Assembly (NCBI GenBank): GCA_041191405.1
Contig: JBEEOW010000049.1
Location: forward strand, 1-19,987
Direction of reading: 5' to 3'
Source: JBEEOW01 sp041191405
GTDB lineage: Bacteria; Bacteroidota; Bacteroidia; Cytophagales; UBA9547
DNA length: 19,987 bases
Shown here: positions 1 to 7,759 of the stretch, piece after piece
Layout of the letters: each line of letters begins with the position of its first letter
How positions within the stretch are numbered: position 1 is the stretch's first letter
Program-made: the position numbers and the translations under genes
Notes under the pieces: model-generated
What the model was told of the DNA's origin: nothing
The model's database searches: none
The model's input: the letters and a program-made list of their open reading frames with translations, nothing else

Positions 1-99
1 TATGAACTCACCTCAATTTTACCTAATAATGAAATAATCAAAAAAAGACTAATATTAACCGAAGAACAGAAATACTTGCAAAAATTGTTCAATTTTTAA
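1..99 (+). CDS. C-terminal fragment of an unidentified protein
   Basis: Frame 1 is open from the first base to a TAA at 97-99 and gives 32 residues ending in TEEQKYLQKLFNF. The gene starts outside the window. It is the only plus-strand gene left of 11 kb and it converges on rhlE. I do not recognise the family. A G/C-rich stretch follows the stop at 101-128, containing GGGTGTCCC and a TGTCC...GGACA inverted pair, and could be the end of an insertion sequence, which would make this a transposase tail. That is only a guess. Confidence 0.4.
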   Translation, partial: YELTSILPNNEIIKKRLILTEEQKYLQKLFNF

Positions 100-252
100 T
101 TTGGGTGTCCCAGTGCGGAAGTCAGGACAAAAAACTATATTTATATTACCTAAAAAGGTGACATTAACTTCAATTTATTTAATTATCAACATGTTGTTTT
201 AGGTCTAGACATCTAATATCAGGGAAAAATCAATTCTTTAGTAGAAATCAAA
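100..252. other. Non-coding gap left of rhlE
   Basis: No start-to-stop reading frame of useful size is visible here. It holds the short G/C-rich stretch at 101-128, a 10-bp palindrome CAACATGTTG at 187-196 and an 8-bp palindrome GTCTAGAC at about 204-211. None of these can be given a role from sequence alone. Confidence 0.4.
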
Positions 253-279
253 AGCCGTACGAATACTATTCATACGGCT
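253..279 (-). terminator. rhlE transcription terminator hairpin
   Basis: Arms 253-264 and 268-279 form a 12-bp stem around a 3-nt loop. The single mismatch on the plus strand becomes a G-U wobble in minus-strand RNA, which fits use by the minus-strand rhlE transcript. After the hairpin, the minus strand reads into a short T-rich run (TTTTGATTTC). It starts 9 bases past the rhlE stop codon. Confidence 0.75.
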
Positions 280-288
280 CATTTTCAA

Positions 289-1581
289 TTATTTATTTCT
301 GTTATTGCTAGCATTTCTTGCTAGTGGTAAACCAGTTCGACGTTTCCCAATTTCAGGTTTTGATTTTGTGCCTGATGGTTTTTGTGAACGATTTCCTCCA
401 CCACCTTGTCCACGGCCACCCATTACTGTTTTAGGTGGGTTATGGTCTTTCAATGGAAATGGATGTTCGTCAATTACTGGTATTTTCTTAGCAATTAATT
501 TTTCAATATCTTTTAAATAAGCTTTTTCCTCTGCATCACAAAACGAAAATGCTGTACCTTTTGCACCTGCTCTACCTGTACGTCCAATTCTGTGTACATA
601 AGTTTCGGCAATGTTCGGTATTTCGTAGTTTACAACAAACTCTAAGTTATCCACATCAATACCTCTTGCTGCAATATCCGTAGCAACTAACACCCTGGTT
701 GTTTGTGCTTTAAAATTATTCAAAGCATTCTGACGTGCATTCTGGCTTTTGTTACCGTGTATTGCTTCCGCTGAAATTTTGTTTAAAATTAGCATTTTTA
801 CAACCTTATCAGCTCCATGTTTTGTTCTTGTAAAAACCAAACATGTTTTTATGGTTTTATCTTTCAAAACCTCAACCAACAATTCATTTTTATTTCCTCT
901 ATCCACAAAATACATAAACTGTTTTATGGTATCAGCTGTTGACGAAACGGGTGTTACCTCAACTTTTGAAGGATTTACTAAAATGGTATCAGCCAATTTA
1001 ACAATTTCAGGTGGCATAGTTGCCGAAAAAAACAGAGATTGTCTTTTAGTTGGTAATGCAGCCAATAGTTTTTTCACATCGTGGATAAAACCCATGTCAA
1101 GCATTCTATCGGCTTCATCAAGCACAAAAATTTCTATATTTTTTAATGAAATATAGCGTTGATTCATTAAATCAAGTAATCTACCTGGGGTCGCCACCAA
1201 AATATCTATACCTTGCTGTAATGCAGTAATTTGACGAGATTGTGTAACTCCACCAAAAATTACGGTTGAAGTTAAACCTGTATATTTTCCATACGCTTGT
1301 AAGCTTTCGCCAATTTGAATTGCAAGTTCACGAGTTGGAGTTACAATAAGGCTACGAATTGGACGGCGGCGGTCGGTGCTTTTTTTAAGGCTTAAAAGTT
1401 GAAGAATTGGAATAGAGAAAGCTGCTGTTTTTCCTGTGCCAGTTTGTGCACATCCTAATAAATCTTTTCCTTGTAAAACAAAAGGAATGGCTTGTTGTTG
1501 AATTGGTGTTGGAGTTGAGTATCCTTCTTGAGCTAATGCCTTAAGGATGGGTTCAATAAGTTGTAATGATTGAAATTGCAT
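289..1581 (-). CDS. rhlE: DEAD-box ATP-dependent RNA helicase, RhlE type
   Basis: A cytoplasmic ATP-driven RNA helicase used in ribosome assembly and RNA turnover. The 430 residues carry the complete DEAD-box set: Q motif region around TPTPIQQQA (23-31), Walker A AQTGTGKT (45-52), PTREL (82-86), TPGR (131-134), DEAD (155-158), SAT (187-189) and HRIGRTGR (330-337). The last 45 residues are a basic, Gly/Arg/Ser-rich tail (GGRGQGGGGN near 393), typical of RhlE-like proteins and thought to hold RNA. The start MQFQSL fits the usual RhlE N-terminus. It is followed by a strong hairpin terminator and separated from ubiA by 156 bp, so it is probably its own transcription unit. A perfect TTATCCACA lies inside the gene at 647-655. 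Assignment to RhlE rather than another DEAD-box paralogue is inferred from compact length and tail. Confidence 0.93.
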   Translation of the reverse strand: MQFQSLQLIEPILKALAQEGYSTPTPIQQQAIPFVLQGKDLLGCAQTGTGKTAAFSIPILQLLSLKKSTDRRRPIRSLIVTPTRELAIQIGESLQAYGKYTGLTSTVIFGGVTQSRQITALQQGIDILVATPGRLLDLMNQRYISLKNIEIFVLDEADRMLDMGFIHDVKKLLAALPTKRQSLFFSATMPPEIVKLADTILVNPSKVEVTPVSSTADTIKQFMYFVDRGNKNELLVEVLKDKTIKTCLVFTRTKHGADKVVKMLILNKISAEAIHGNKSQNARQNALNNFKAQTTRVLVATDIAARGIDVDNLEFVVNYEIPNIAETYVHRIGRTGRAGAKGTAFSFCDAEEKAYLKDIEKLIAKKIPVIDEHPFPLKDHNPPKTVMGGRGQGGGGNRSQKPSGTKSKPEIGKRRTGLPLARNASNNRNK

Positions 1582-1737
1582 AGATTGTGTTTATCAGCAA
1601 TTTGAATCGTTATTTAAACAAATATGCTGGAATGAATTGTATTTTAGATAAAGGTACAATTTAAAAGTGGTTATTTTTTTGAAAATGTTTGTTTTATTTA
1701 AATTTGTATAAACACTACTTTTTCAAAATTACACTTA

Positions 1738-2592
1738 TCAACACAACACCATTATCAATACTCCTATCAACATTAATATTTTACAATGCAAACTTAAATT
1801 CTTAAATGCTTGATTAGTATCTGCTTTAGAAAGTTTGTATAAAAAATGTATTAAAAAAGGTATTGTAACAAGGGCTATTAAAATTACTTTTTGATTTATT
1901 GAAAACAAACTTATTGCAATTTGAAAAGATATAAACAATACAGTTATCCACAACACAACTGATTTTGATTTTCTCATTCCTAGCACAATCGGCAAGGTTT
2001 TGCTTCCAAAAGCTGCATCACCTTTCATGTCTTCCACATCTTTAATTATTTCTCTAATCAAACATATAAAAAAAGAATACAAAGCAAATAACATTAATAA
2101 CTCACTTCTATGCCGAAATACAAATGCTGGCAAATACACCGAAATAGCTGTTAATAAAGCAACTAACATATTTCCAGTTAAAAACGAACGTTTTAATTTA
2201 TTTGAATATATCCACAAAAATAGCGCAGTAAAAAATACAATTCCAATAAAATAGTAATCCACAAAATAAGCTAGTGCAATGGCAATAAGATTAAATATTG
2301 AATGAAAAATCAATGCATAACGTCTTGATATTGTATAACCTACAATGACTTTTTCTGGTTTGTTAAGTAAATCAATTTTTACATCATAATAATCATTAAT
2401 TAAATAACCAGCTGCGGTTACAAACATTGTGGATAACATTACGATTACAGCTTTTAAATAAACAATGTTATCTACTAAAAATGATAGTCTTGGGAAAACA
2501 ATAAAATAAAACGCTAATACCTGAGTTAAAACAAGTATTAACAGGTTTTTAAAACGAATTACTTTAAAAAAATGATTTAGTTGGAGTAACAT
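1738..2592 (-). CDS. UbiA-family prenyltransferase (probable geranylgeranylglycerol-phosphate geranylgeranyltransferase-like)
   Basis: An integral membrane enzyme that moves a polyprenyl group from its diphosphate to an acceptor. The 284 residues are mostly hydrophobic with about eight or nine predicted membrane segments. The first Asp-rich motif NDYYDVKID (66-74) and the second, DVEDMKGD (185-192), are both present; these bind Mg-diphosphate in UbiA enzymes. YSNKLKR (129-135) is another family signature. Bacteroidota members with this neighbourhood are usually annotated as geranylgeranylglycerol-phosphate geranylgeranyltransferase, but substrate has not been shown by the sequence. It lies only 25 bp past the stop of the dpnA-like gene, so it has little room for its own promoter and may depend on read-through from the restriction-modification operon. 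I recall kdsC directly upstream in many relatives. Two perfect TTATCCACA sites lie within it (1944-1952 plus, 2428-2436 minus). Confidence 0.88.
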   Translation of the reverse strand: MLLQLNHFFKVIRFKNLLILVLTQVLAFYFIVFPRLSFLVDNIVYLKAVIVMLSTMFVTAAGYLINDYYDVKIDLLNKPEKVIVGYTISRRYALIFHSIFNLIAIALAYFVDYYFIGIVFFTALFLWIYSNKLKRSFLTGNMLVALLTAISVYLPAFVFRHRSELLMLFALYSFFICLIREIIKDVEDMKGDAAFGSKTLPIVLGMRKSKSVVLWITVLFISFQIAISLFSINQKVILIALVTIPFLIHFLYKLSKADTNQAFKNLSLHCKILMLIGVLIMVLC

Positions 2593-2617
2593 AAAATTAA
2601 TATATTTAGTAAAGAGT

Positions 2618-3496
2618 TTACCAATTTAATTCCAAACCATATTCTTCCTGTGGTTCGTTAGCTAAATATAAGCTTAATTCTTTTTTAAAGCTAAATCCTT
2701 GTATTTTTTGACGAAAAGAATTTGCTGTCTCAATATTTTCAATTTCTAATTTTCTGTTTTTGCTAATTTCAAGAAAATCAAGTTCTTGTTCAATACCTAA
2801 ATATCTTCTATGGGCTAAATTAGCTGCAATTCCTGTTGTTGAACTACCAGCAAATGGGTCTAATATCCAAGCACTTGGTTTGGTTGAAGCTAAAATAATC
2901 CTTGTTAAAACAGATAAAGGTTTTTGGGTAGGATGTTTACCACACGATTTCTCCCATGGAGCAATTGCTGGTAATTTCCAAACATCTTTCATTTGTTTGT
3001 TACCATTTAATTGTTTCATGAGGTCATAATTATAATAATGTGGTACTTTTTCATTTTTACGAGCCCAAATTATTATTTCAGTTGAATGAGTAAAAATACG
3101 ACATGAAAAGTTGGGTGGAGGATTGTTTTTCTCCCAAGTTACTACATTTAATATTTTAAAGTTAAGTTCTTGTAAAATCTGTCCAATTGAAAAAATATTG
3201 TGATAAGTACCACTTATCCATATAGTTGCGTTTTCTTTCATTTTGTCACGCACCAATGTGAGCCACTCTTTATTAAATTCATTTATTTTATCAAATCCTA
3301 TTGACTTGTCCCAATCTCCTTTGTTAACACTTACAATTTGTCCACTTTGAATAGACAAACCATTGTTTGATAAAAAATATGGAGGGTCAGCAAATACCAT
3401 ATCAAACTTATGCTCAAATTGTGGCAAAAGTTCAAAAGTATCTCCATGTAGAAGATTGAAATTTTTATCTTGAGATTTGAAAAATGGTTTAAGCAT
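2618..3496 (-). CDS. dpnA: DpnA-like adenine-N6 DNA methyltransferase (beta class), second methylase of the GATC system
   Basis: Transfers a methyl group from S-adenosylmethionine to adenine, by homology at GATC. In the 292 residues the catalytic motif DPPY (37-40) precedes HPTQKP (188-193) and the SAM-binding DPFAGSSTTG (213-222), the beta-class order, unlike the alpha-class Dam-type enzyme at the other end of the operon. In the pneumococcal DpnII system the second methylase, DpnA, can methylate single-stranded DNA and protects incoming DNA; the same role is inferred here. Its ATG overlaps the end of the OLD nuclease gene by 8 bp, so translation is probably coupled. It is the last gene of the operon, whereas in classical DpnII it sits second. 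No truncation or missing motif is visible. Specificity is taken from the neighbours, not from the protein itself. Confidence 0.88.
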   Translation of the reverse strand: MLKPFFKSQDKNFNLLHGDTFELLPQFEHKFDMVFADPPYFLSNNGLSIQSGQIVSVNKGDWDKSIGFDKINEFNKEWLTLVRDKMKENATIWISGTYHNIFSIGQILQELNFKILNVVTWEKNNPPPNFSCRIFTHSTEIIIWARKNEKVPHYYNYDLMKQLNGNKQMKDVWKLPAIAPWEKSCGKHPTQKPLSVLTRIILASTKPSAWILDPFAGSSTTGIAANLAHRRYLGIEQELDFLEISKNRKLEIENIETANSFRQKIQGFSFKKELSLYLANEPQEEYGLELNW

Positions 3497-5267
3497 TCAT
3501 AATTTTAGTTAAAAAAATTCTTACTTCGGGATACTTACTATCAAGTTGTTGGACTCTTTCAATCATTTCTGAATTGCCTTTTATTATGAATAAACTTGAA
3601 ATACCTCCTTTAAAATTGTTATCTTTTGTAGATAATTGAAGTCCATCCATAGGATTCGCTTCATTTTTAAGTACATCAAGAATTTCCAAAACTCCATTAA
3701 ATCTTAATGATTGATTTTCTACTTTTTTTAAAAAGTTTTTTTCAGATATTTTTTTAAACCCTTTTTTCTTTGAAAATATTTTATTTGATAATTCAAGAAT
3801 AATCTCTGGGTAAATAAGATCTTCGATTTCAATATTTGGTTTTGCACTTTTATAGTTTTGAAAAACCGTATTCTGAGAATCGATCACATAAAAGTGTTCT
3901 ACATTTATTTTGTCATATGTTTTTTTGCTTAATTTATCAAATTGTAATCTACCTTCCTCATCATTATCATAAAGCAAAATAAATTTAGGTTTATCAGCTC
4001 CTGTTTCTGTAATTGAATTATAATAATCTAGATATTTGGTAAAATTCGTTACTCCTCCAGTTGTTATAATATTACACATTGGTAAATCAAAAAAGTTTAC
4101 TAATTCTGTTATATAACGTTTATCTTCTTCTCCTTCTACAATTAAATTTTTCTTCCCAATTACTAAATTGTCTTTATCTTCAATACCTAAAGTTTCTTTA
4201 ATTAAAAATACAGCATCATCTTTTTTTAAATCAATCAACTTGGTATCAAGTATATTTCCGTTTTGATTTTTTCTTGTAGAATAAGTAGACGTGACACCTA
4301 ATTCAAGAAGAAATAAGTTTTTCATTTTATATCCATCAATAAAAATAGGACTATGAGTTGTAATAAAAACTTGTGTATTTAAAGATATTTCTTTCAATCT
4401 TTGATTCAGTTTTTTTTGTAATCGTGAATGAAGATATATATCTGGCTCATCAATTATAAGAATACAATTCTTCTTTGAATTGGTAAGTTTCTCAATAATT
4501 CTTAAATTTAACAATATATGTCCAAGCCTTTGTAAACCAGCTCCTTTAGAATTAATTTCTGATCTTGTGTCATCAGTAAGAATAAACTCAATTTCTTCGT
4601 TTAAGATTTCTCTAAAACGATTAATATTTTTAGGAACAATAAATTTTATACCCCAAGTAGAATGGAATTCTTTAAAAATAGGATCTATTGAATTTGTAAG
4701 GTCATCAAGTATTTCTTGTAAAGTATTTCTTGCATTTTCCAATGATAATTTAACTTCTCCCTTTTTGCCCCTCATTTTTGCATTTCCAAACTCTATTTCA
4801 AGAAACTTATCATCTACCAGATAGTTAATTGTTTCAGGGAAAGAAACATTAATAGATGACAAGTTGAATACATTTATACTTTCTAAAAACTTTTCGCACT
4901 CTGGTTCAGTAATATCATTGTCGTTTTTTTTTCCAGATATAGAATATTGTTTAGTAGAATTTTCTTCAATGTTTTTTATATTGAAATCCTTATTAATAAC
5001 GTACCGATCATTTTTTCTATCAGTAAAATAAATTGAAATATAAGGATAGACTGAAGCTCCTAATGTCATTTGCTTATATTCAGGCACATCATCTTTGAAT
5101 GAAAAAAACACTTTGTTAAAAAATAAACTTAATGCTCTAAGAACATTGGTTTTACCAACATTATTTTGACCACAGATTGTAATTATATTATGTAAGCTAT
5201 CAATCTCTAATGTTAAATCATTAATTGACCTAAATCTCTTTATTTGAATTTTTGTAATTTTTAGCAT
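3489..5267 (-). CDS. OLD-family endonuclease: RecF/SMC-like ATPase fused to TOPRIM nuclease
   Basis: Predicted ATP-dependent DNA nuclease of the overcoming-lysogenization-defect family. The N-terminal ABC ATPase has Walker A GQNNVGKT (33-40), a signature SKGAGLQRL (240-248), Walker B CILIIDEPD (268-276) and an H-loop TTHSP (303-307). The C-terminal TOPRIM domain has LIVEGEEDKRY (375-385, catalytic Glu379) and FILLYDNDEEGR (429-440, metal-binding Asp434 and Asp436). All expected active-site residues are present, so it should be active. Length is 592 residues, usual for stand-alone OLD or GajA-type proteins. Known partners such as a UvrD-like helicase (Gabija) or AriB (PARIS) are not next to it; instead it lies inside a DpnII-type operon, 9 nt after the endonuclease and overlapping the dpnA-like gene by 8 bp. 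A role as a second defence layer is inferred. The gene is visibly richer in A+T than mutS. Confidence 0.9.
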   Translation of the reverse strand: MLKITKIQIKRFRSINDLTLEIDSLHNIITICGQNNVGKTNVLRALSLFFNKVFFSFKDDVPEYKQMTLGASVYPYISIYFTDRKNDRYVINKDFNIKNIEENSTKQYSISGKKNDNDITEPECEKFLESINVFNLSSINVSFPETINYLVDDKFLEIEFGNAKMRGKKGEVKLSLENARNTLQEILDDLTNSIDPIFKEFHSTWGIKFIVPKNINRFREILNEEIEFILTDDTRSEINSKGAGLQRLGHILLNLRIIEKLTNSKKNCILIIDEPDIYLHSRLQKKLNQRLKEISLNTQVFITTHSPIFIDGYKMKNLFLLELGVTSTYSTRKNQNGNILDTKLIDLKKDDAVFLIKETLGIEDKDNLVIGKKNLIVEGEEDKRYITELVNFFDLPMCNIITTGGVTNFTKYLDYYNSITETGADKPKFILLYDNDEEGRLQFDKLSKKTYDKINVEHFYVIDSQNTVFQNYKSAKPNIEIEDLIYPEIILELSNKIFSKKKGFKKISEKNFLKKVENQSLRFNGVLEILDVLKNEANPMDGLQLSTKDNNFKGGISSLFIIKGNSEMIERVQQLDSKYPEVRIFLTKIMNA

Positions 5268-5276
5268 AAAAAGTTT

Positions 5277-6107
5277 TTAAATTTTTTCTACTTTAATTTT
5301 ATCAATAAAATCTACAATGTTTGTTAAGTTATAAACACTAGGAATAATATAAAACGCTTCTTCTAATTTATTTTTAGCTGAAAGCCAACCTTGTCCATCT
5401 GTTATCCAAACAAATTCATATTTTTCATATTGATTTATTTTAGGGGCAATATCTGAATAAGCTCTAGCAACTTCGTTTAATTTTGAACCTCCTGTATTGT
5501 AAAAATTTGTTTCAATCAAGTAGGTGGTTTTAGGTGTTGTAATAACAAAATCAAATCTTTTTACATCTTCTCCTAAACTACTTATTTCTGGTAATGTAGT
5601 GCTTGATACTTCTTTTTGATATTTTATTCCTGCATTATCAAAAAATAAAGAAACAGCTTTTGACATATTTTCGCCACCTCTATTTTTTCTAGCATTTGTA
5701 TCCAAACCAGCTTCAACACCAAAGACATAATCAACTAAGTTTTTAATATTTCTATTTTTAAAAACATTAGCTAATCCTGTTTCATTAATAAATTCAATTA
5801 TTGATTTTAGGGAATTGAAATATGAATTTAAAAGAACAATTTCGCCTTTATTATTAAAAGTTTTCTTCTTTTCCTTTGTTCTAACTGCCACGAGGATATC
5901 TAATACTTCAAAAGCTTTTGGGTTTTCTTCGTAAAGTTCAGTTATAGCTTGTTCAAGGTTTTCTTTACCAATTAAATAATTCAATTGATTTAGTTTCATT
6001 TCAATTTTTGAAACATTGCCAATTATTTTGTTAAAATCGGTAAAATAATCAAGTGTAGCATTGGTTTCTGAAAGTTGAGATAAAAATTTTATAAATTTTT
6101 CGGTCAT
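5277..6107 (-). CDS. dpnB: Type II restriction endonuclease, DpnII/MboI family (predicted GATC)
   Basis: Predicted to cut unmethylated GATC in double-stranded DNA. The 276 residues match the DpnII pattern as I remember it: GLDTNARKNRGGENM (134-148), then RFDFVITTP (184-192) and LIETNFYNTGGSKLNEVARAY (197-217). The likely catalytic residues are Asp186 and Glu199, in a PD-(D/E)xK-like arrangement where the usual lysine is Asn201, as in DpnII relatives. The protein appears full length with no frameshift. It starts 6 nt after the dpnM-like gene, so methylase is made first, an order that suits safe establishment of a restriction system. Recognition of GATC is by homology and by its two adenine methylase partners. 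Confidence 0.9.
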   Translation of the reverse strand: MTEKFIKFLSQLSETNATLDYFTDFNKIIGNVSKIEMKLNQLNYLIGKENLEQAITELYEENPKAFEVLDILVAVRTKEKKKTFNNKGEIVLLNSYFNSLKSIIEFINETGLANVFKNRNIKNLVDYVFGVEAGLDTNARKNRGGENMSKAVSLFFDNAGIKYQKEVSSTTLPEISSLGEDVKRFDFVITTPKTTYLIETNFYNTGGSKLNEVARAYSDIAPKINQYEKYEFVWITDGQGWLSAKNKLEEAFYIIPSVYNLTNIVDFIDKIKVEKI

Positions 6108-6113
6108 TGAAAA

Positions 6114-7007
6114 TTAGTTATTTGTTATTAATAATTCTTTTATTGCGCCTCTATTTTCGGAATTAGCATTTATACTTCTTTTTGCATTTACTCGTAAAAT
6201 TTTAAACTCAGCATACAAATCATCAAAGAAATTATTATTTAAATCTTTTCCTTTTACATCTGAATTACTCAAAATCCACTTATAACCTTTATTATTAATT
6301 AAAGTACAAAAATCTCTTAACCTAATTTGTTCATCATCATTAAAAACATCTTTAGAATACGAATTAAAGCTAGATGTTTCATTTAATGGTTTGTAGGGAG
6401 GATCAAAATAGAATAATGTATTATTGTTTGCAAATTTTATTGTTTCTTGATAATCACCACAAATAATCTCAACATTTTGTAATACTTCACTTACTACAAG
6501 TAAATTTTCTTTATCACAAATTGTTGGGTTAGAGTAAGCCCCCATTGGTACGTTAAATCCATTACTTTTGTTTACTCTGTAAAGTCCATTAAAGCATGTT
6601 CTATTTAGAAAAATAAATAATGAAGCTTGGGTACTTTTTGAAGTGTTTCTTAAATTAAATAGTTCTCTTTTTGAATAGTAATATAACTTCTTTTCTTCAG
6701 TATTTTTACTCAATTCATTATAATGTATTTGGAGTATTTCCAAATTTTCTATTAATTCTAATGGATTGGTTTTTATTTGATTATAAGTATTAATCAAATC
6801 TGAGTTAATATCATTAATAATTGCTTTTTCTAATTTAGGAAAATTGTTTAGCATCCAAAATAAAACTGCACCACTTCCAACAAAAGGTTCGATATATGTA
6901 AATTTATCATTCAATATATCTACAGGTAATGCATTTTTTATATCAGTTATTAGCTGAGTTTTACCACCTGCCCATTTTAAAAATGGTTTTGCTGTTTTAA
7001 TGTTCAT
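6114..7007 (-). CDS. dpnM: Dam/DpnM-type adenine-N6 DNA methyltransferase (alpha class, D12 family)
   Basis: Methylates adenine in double-stranded GATC and protects the host from the adjacent endonuclease. The 297 residues carry FLKWAGGK (9-16) and EPFVGSGAV (40-48), both in the SAM-binding part, and the catalytic motif DPPY (202-205), the alpha-class order of the D12 (MethyltransfD12) family. Length is close to Dam (278) and DpnM (284). It is the first gene of a compact four-gene operon with the endonuclease, the OLD nuclease and a second methylase; gaps are 6 and 9 nt and an 8-bp overlap. A candidate promoter lies immediately upstream (TAnnTTTG at 7028-7035, minus), overlapped on its upstream side by an AT-rich inverted repeat. 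No separate controller gene is present in this operon. Confidence 0.93.
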   Translation of the reverse strand: MNIKTAKPFLKWAGGKTQLITDIKNALPVDILNDKFTYIEPFVGSGAVLFWMLNNFPKLEKAIINDINSDLINTYNQIKTNPLELIENLEILQIHYNELSKNTEEKKLYYYSKRELFNLRNTSKSTQASLFIFLNRTCFNGLYRVNKSNGFNVPMGAYSNPTICDKENLLVVSEVLQNVEIICGDYQETIKFANNNTLFYFDPPYKPLNETSSFNSYSKDVFNDDEQIRLRDFCTLINNKGYKWILSNSDVKGKDLNNNFFDDLYAEFKILRVNAKRSINANSENRGAIKELLITNN

Positions 7008-7027
7008 GAATATTAATTGTATTTAAA

Positions 7028-7035
7028 CAAAGTTA
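7028..7035 (-). promoter_or_regulatory. Candidate -7 element of the GATC operon promoter
   Basis: Read on the minus strand this is TAACTTTG, an exact match to the Bacteroidota -7 consensus TAnnTTTG. It lies 20 bp upstream of the dpnM-like start codon, which would give a very short leader. No clear -33 TTTG is seen at the right distance. Confidence 0.4.
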
Positions 7036-7040
7036 AACAG

Positions 7041-7076
7041 AAAAATTAGTTTAATAATTTTATTAAATTAATTTTT
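7041..7076. repeat. AT-rich inverted repeat upstream of the GATC operon
   Basis: Arms 7041-7055 and 7062-7076 (15 bp each) pair around a 6-nt loop with one G-T position. It sits between the kdsC stop and the dpnM-like start and covers the -15 to -50 zone of the candidate operon promoter. It could be an operator or a weak bidirectional terminator for kdsC, because the minus strand ends in a run of five T. The stem is almost all A-T, so chance is a real possibility. Confidence 0.4.
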
Positions 7077-7146
7077 ATGAAATTGAAAATTATTAATTAA
7101 TTGTAGGGATAATATTAATATCTAATACTCTCACTTATCCACACAA

Positions 7147-7656
7147 TTACGCATTTGCCATATTACCGGAAATTACCCAAGTACCTTGACTTTTAAGTAC
7201 TTGCTCAATAATATCTCTTACGGCTCCTTTGCCTCCATTAAATGTGGATATGTATTGACTTATATCTTTTATTTCCTGAGTTGCATCTGCTGGGCATGTA
7301 GCTATTCCTACAATCTTCATTACATCGTAATCAGGTAAATCATCGCCCATGTATAAAACTTGGCTTAAATCTATATTTTTTTCACTCAAATACTCATTCA
7401 AAACCTTCACTTTATCCTTTACTCCTGAATAAATATCTTTTACACCTAAAAATGCAAGACGTTTTTTAACACCTTCTTGAAATCCACCAGTGATAATTAC
7501 AACATTATAGCCTTTTTGTATGGCTTTTTCCACAGCGTAGCCGTCTTTTACTAAAAATGTACGTGCTTGTTCACCTGAAGCCAAAGCGATTACTGTACCG
7601 TCGGTTAAAACCCCATCTACATCCAAGACGAAGGTATTTATTTTACTGAAATCCAT
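7147..7656 (-). CDS. kdsC: KdsC-like HAD phosphatase (3-deoxy-D-manno-octulosonate 8-phosphate phosphatase)
   Basis: Predicted to remove phosphate from KDO-8-phosphate in the cytoplasm during lipopolysaccharide inner-core synthesis. The 169 residues form a minimal HAD fold without a cap domain: motif I LDVDGVLTDG (11-20; nucleophile Asp12, acid/base Asp14), motif II Thr56 in IITGG, motif III lysine around Lys80, and motif IV GDDLPD (104-109). This is the usual KdsC size and layout; the small HAD subfamily IIIA also includes related phosphatases with other substrates, so the exact substrate is inferred. It lies downstream of mutS across a 103-bp gap filled by heptamer repeats, and upstream of the GATC operon. 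A perfect TTATCCACA (7135-7143) abuts its stop codon. Confidence 0.87.
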   Translation of the reverse strand: MDFSKINTFVLDVDGVLTDGTVIALASGEQARTFLVKDGYAVEKAIQKGYNVVIITGGFQEGVKKRLAFLGVKDIYSGVKDKVKVLNEYLSEKNIDLSQVLYMGDDLPDYDVMKIVGIATCPADATQEIKDISQYISTFNGGKGAVRDIIEQVLKSQGTWVISGNMANA

Positions 7657-7671
7657 ATTTTTTAATTTTTT

Positions 7672-7756
7672 AGACTTAAGATAAAAGACTTTTATTACAA
7701 TAATAAAATATAAATAAAAACATTATCTTCTGTCTTAAGTCTTATATCTTACGTCT
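7672..7756. repeat. Long inverted repeat between mutS and kdsC
   Basis: Arms 7672-7691 and 7737-7756 are 20 bp each and complementary at 18 positions, separated by 45 bp of AT-rich sequence. The arms are themselves built from 7-bp units (see the heptamer array). It begins 4 bp past the mutS stop on the minus strand, so it may end or attenuate the mutS transcript before kdsC. Confidence 0.6.
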
Positions 7757-7758
7757 TT
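7724..7758. repeat. Array of five 7-bp repeats (consensus nrTCTTa)
   Basis: Five heptamers follow each other without spacer: tatcttc, tgtctta, agtctta, tatctta and cgtcttt. All share TCTT at positions 3-6. Two and a half related units (agtcttt, tatctta, agtct) occur in the opposite orientation at 7672-7691. The phase of 7 does not preserve a reading frame and no gene covers it. Confidence 0.65.
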
Positions 7759-7759
7759 A

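Noticed and set aside
305..1156. Plus-strand open frames opposite rhlE
   Set aside because: They mirror the coding frame of rhlE, lack recognisable domains and overlap a gene with all its motifs.
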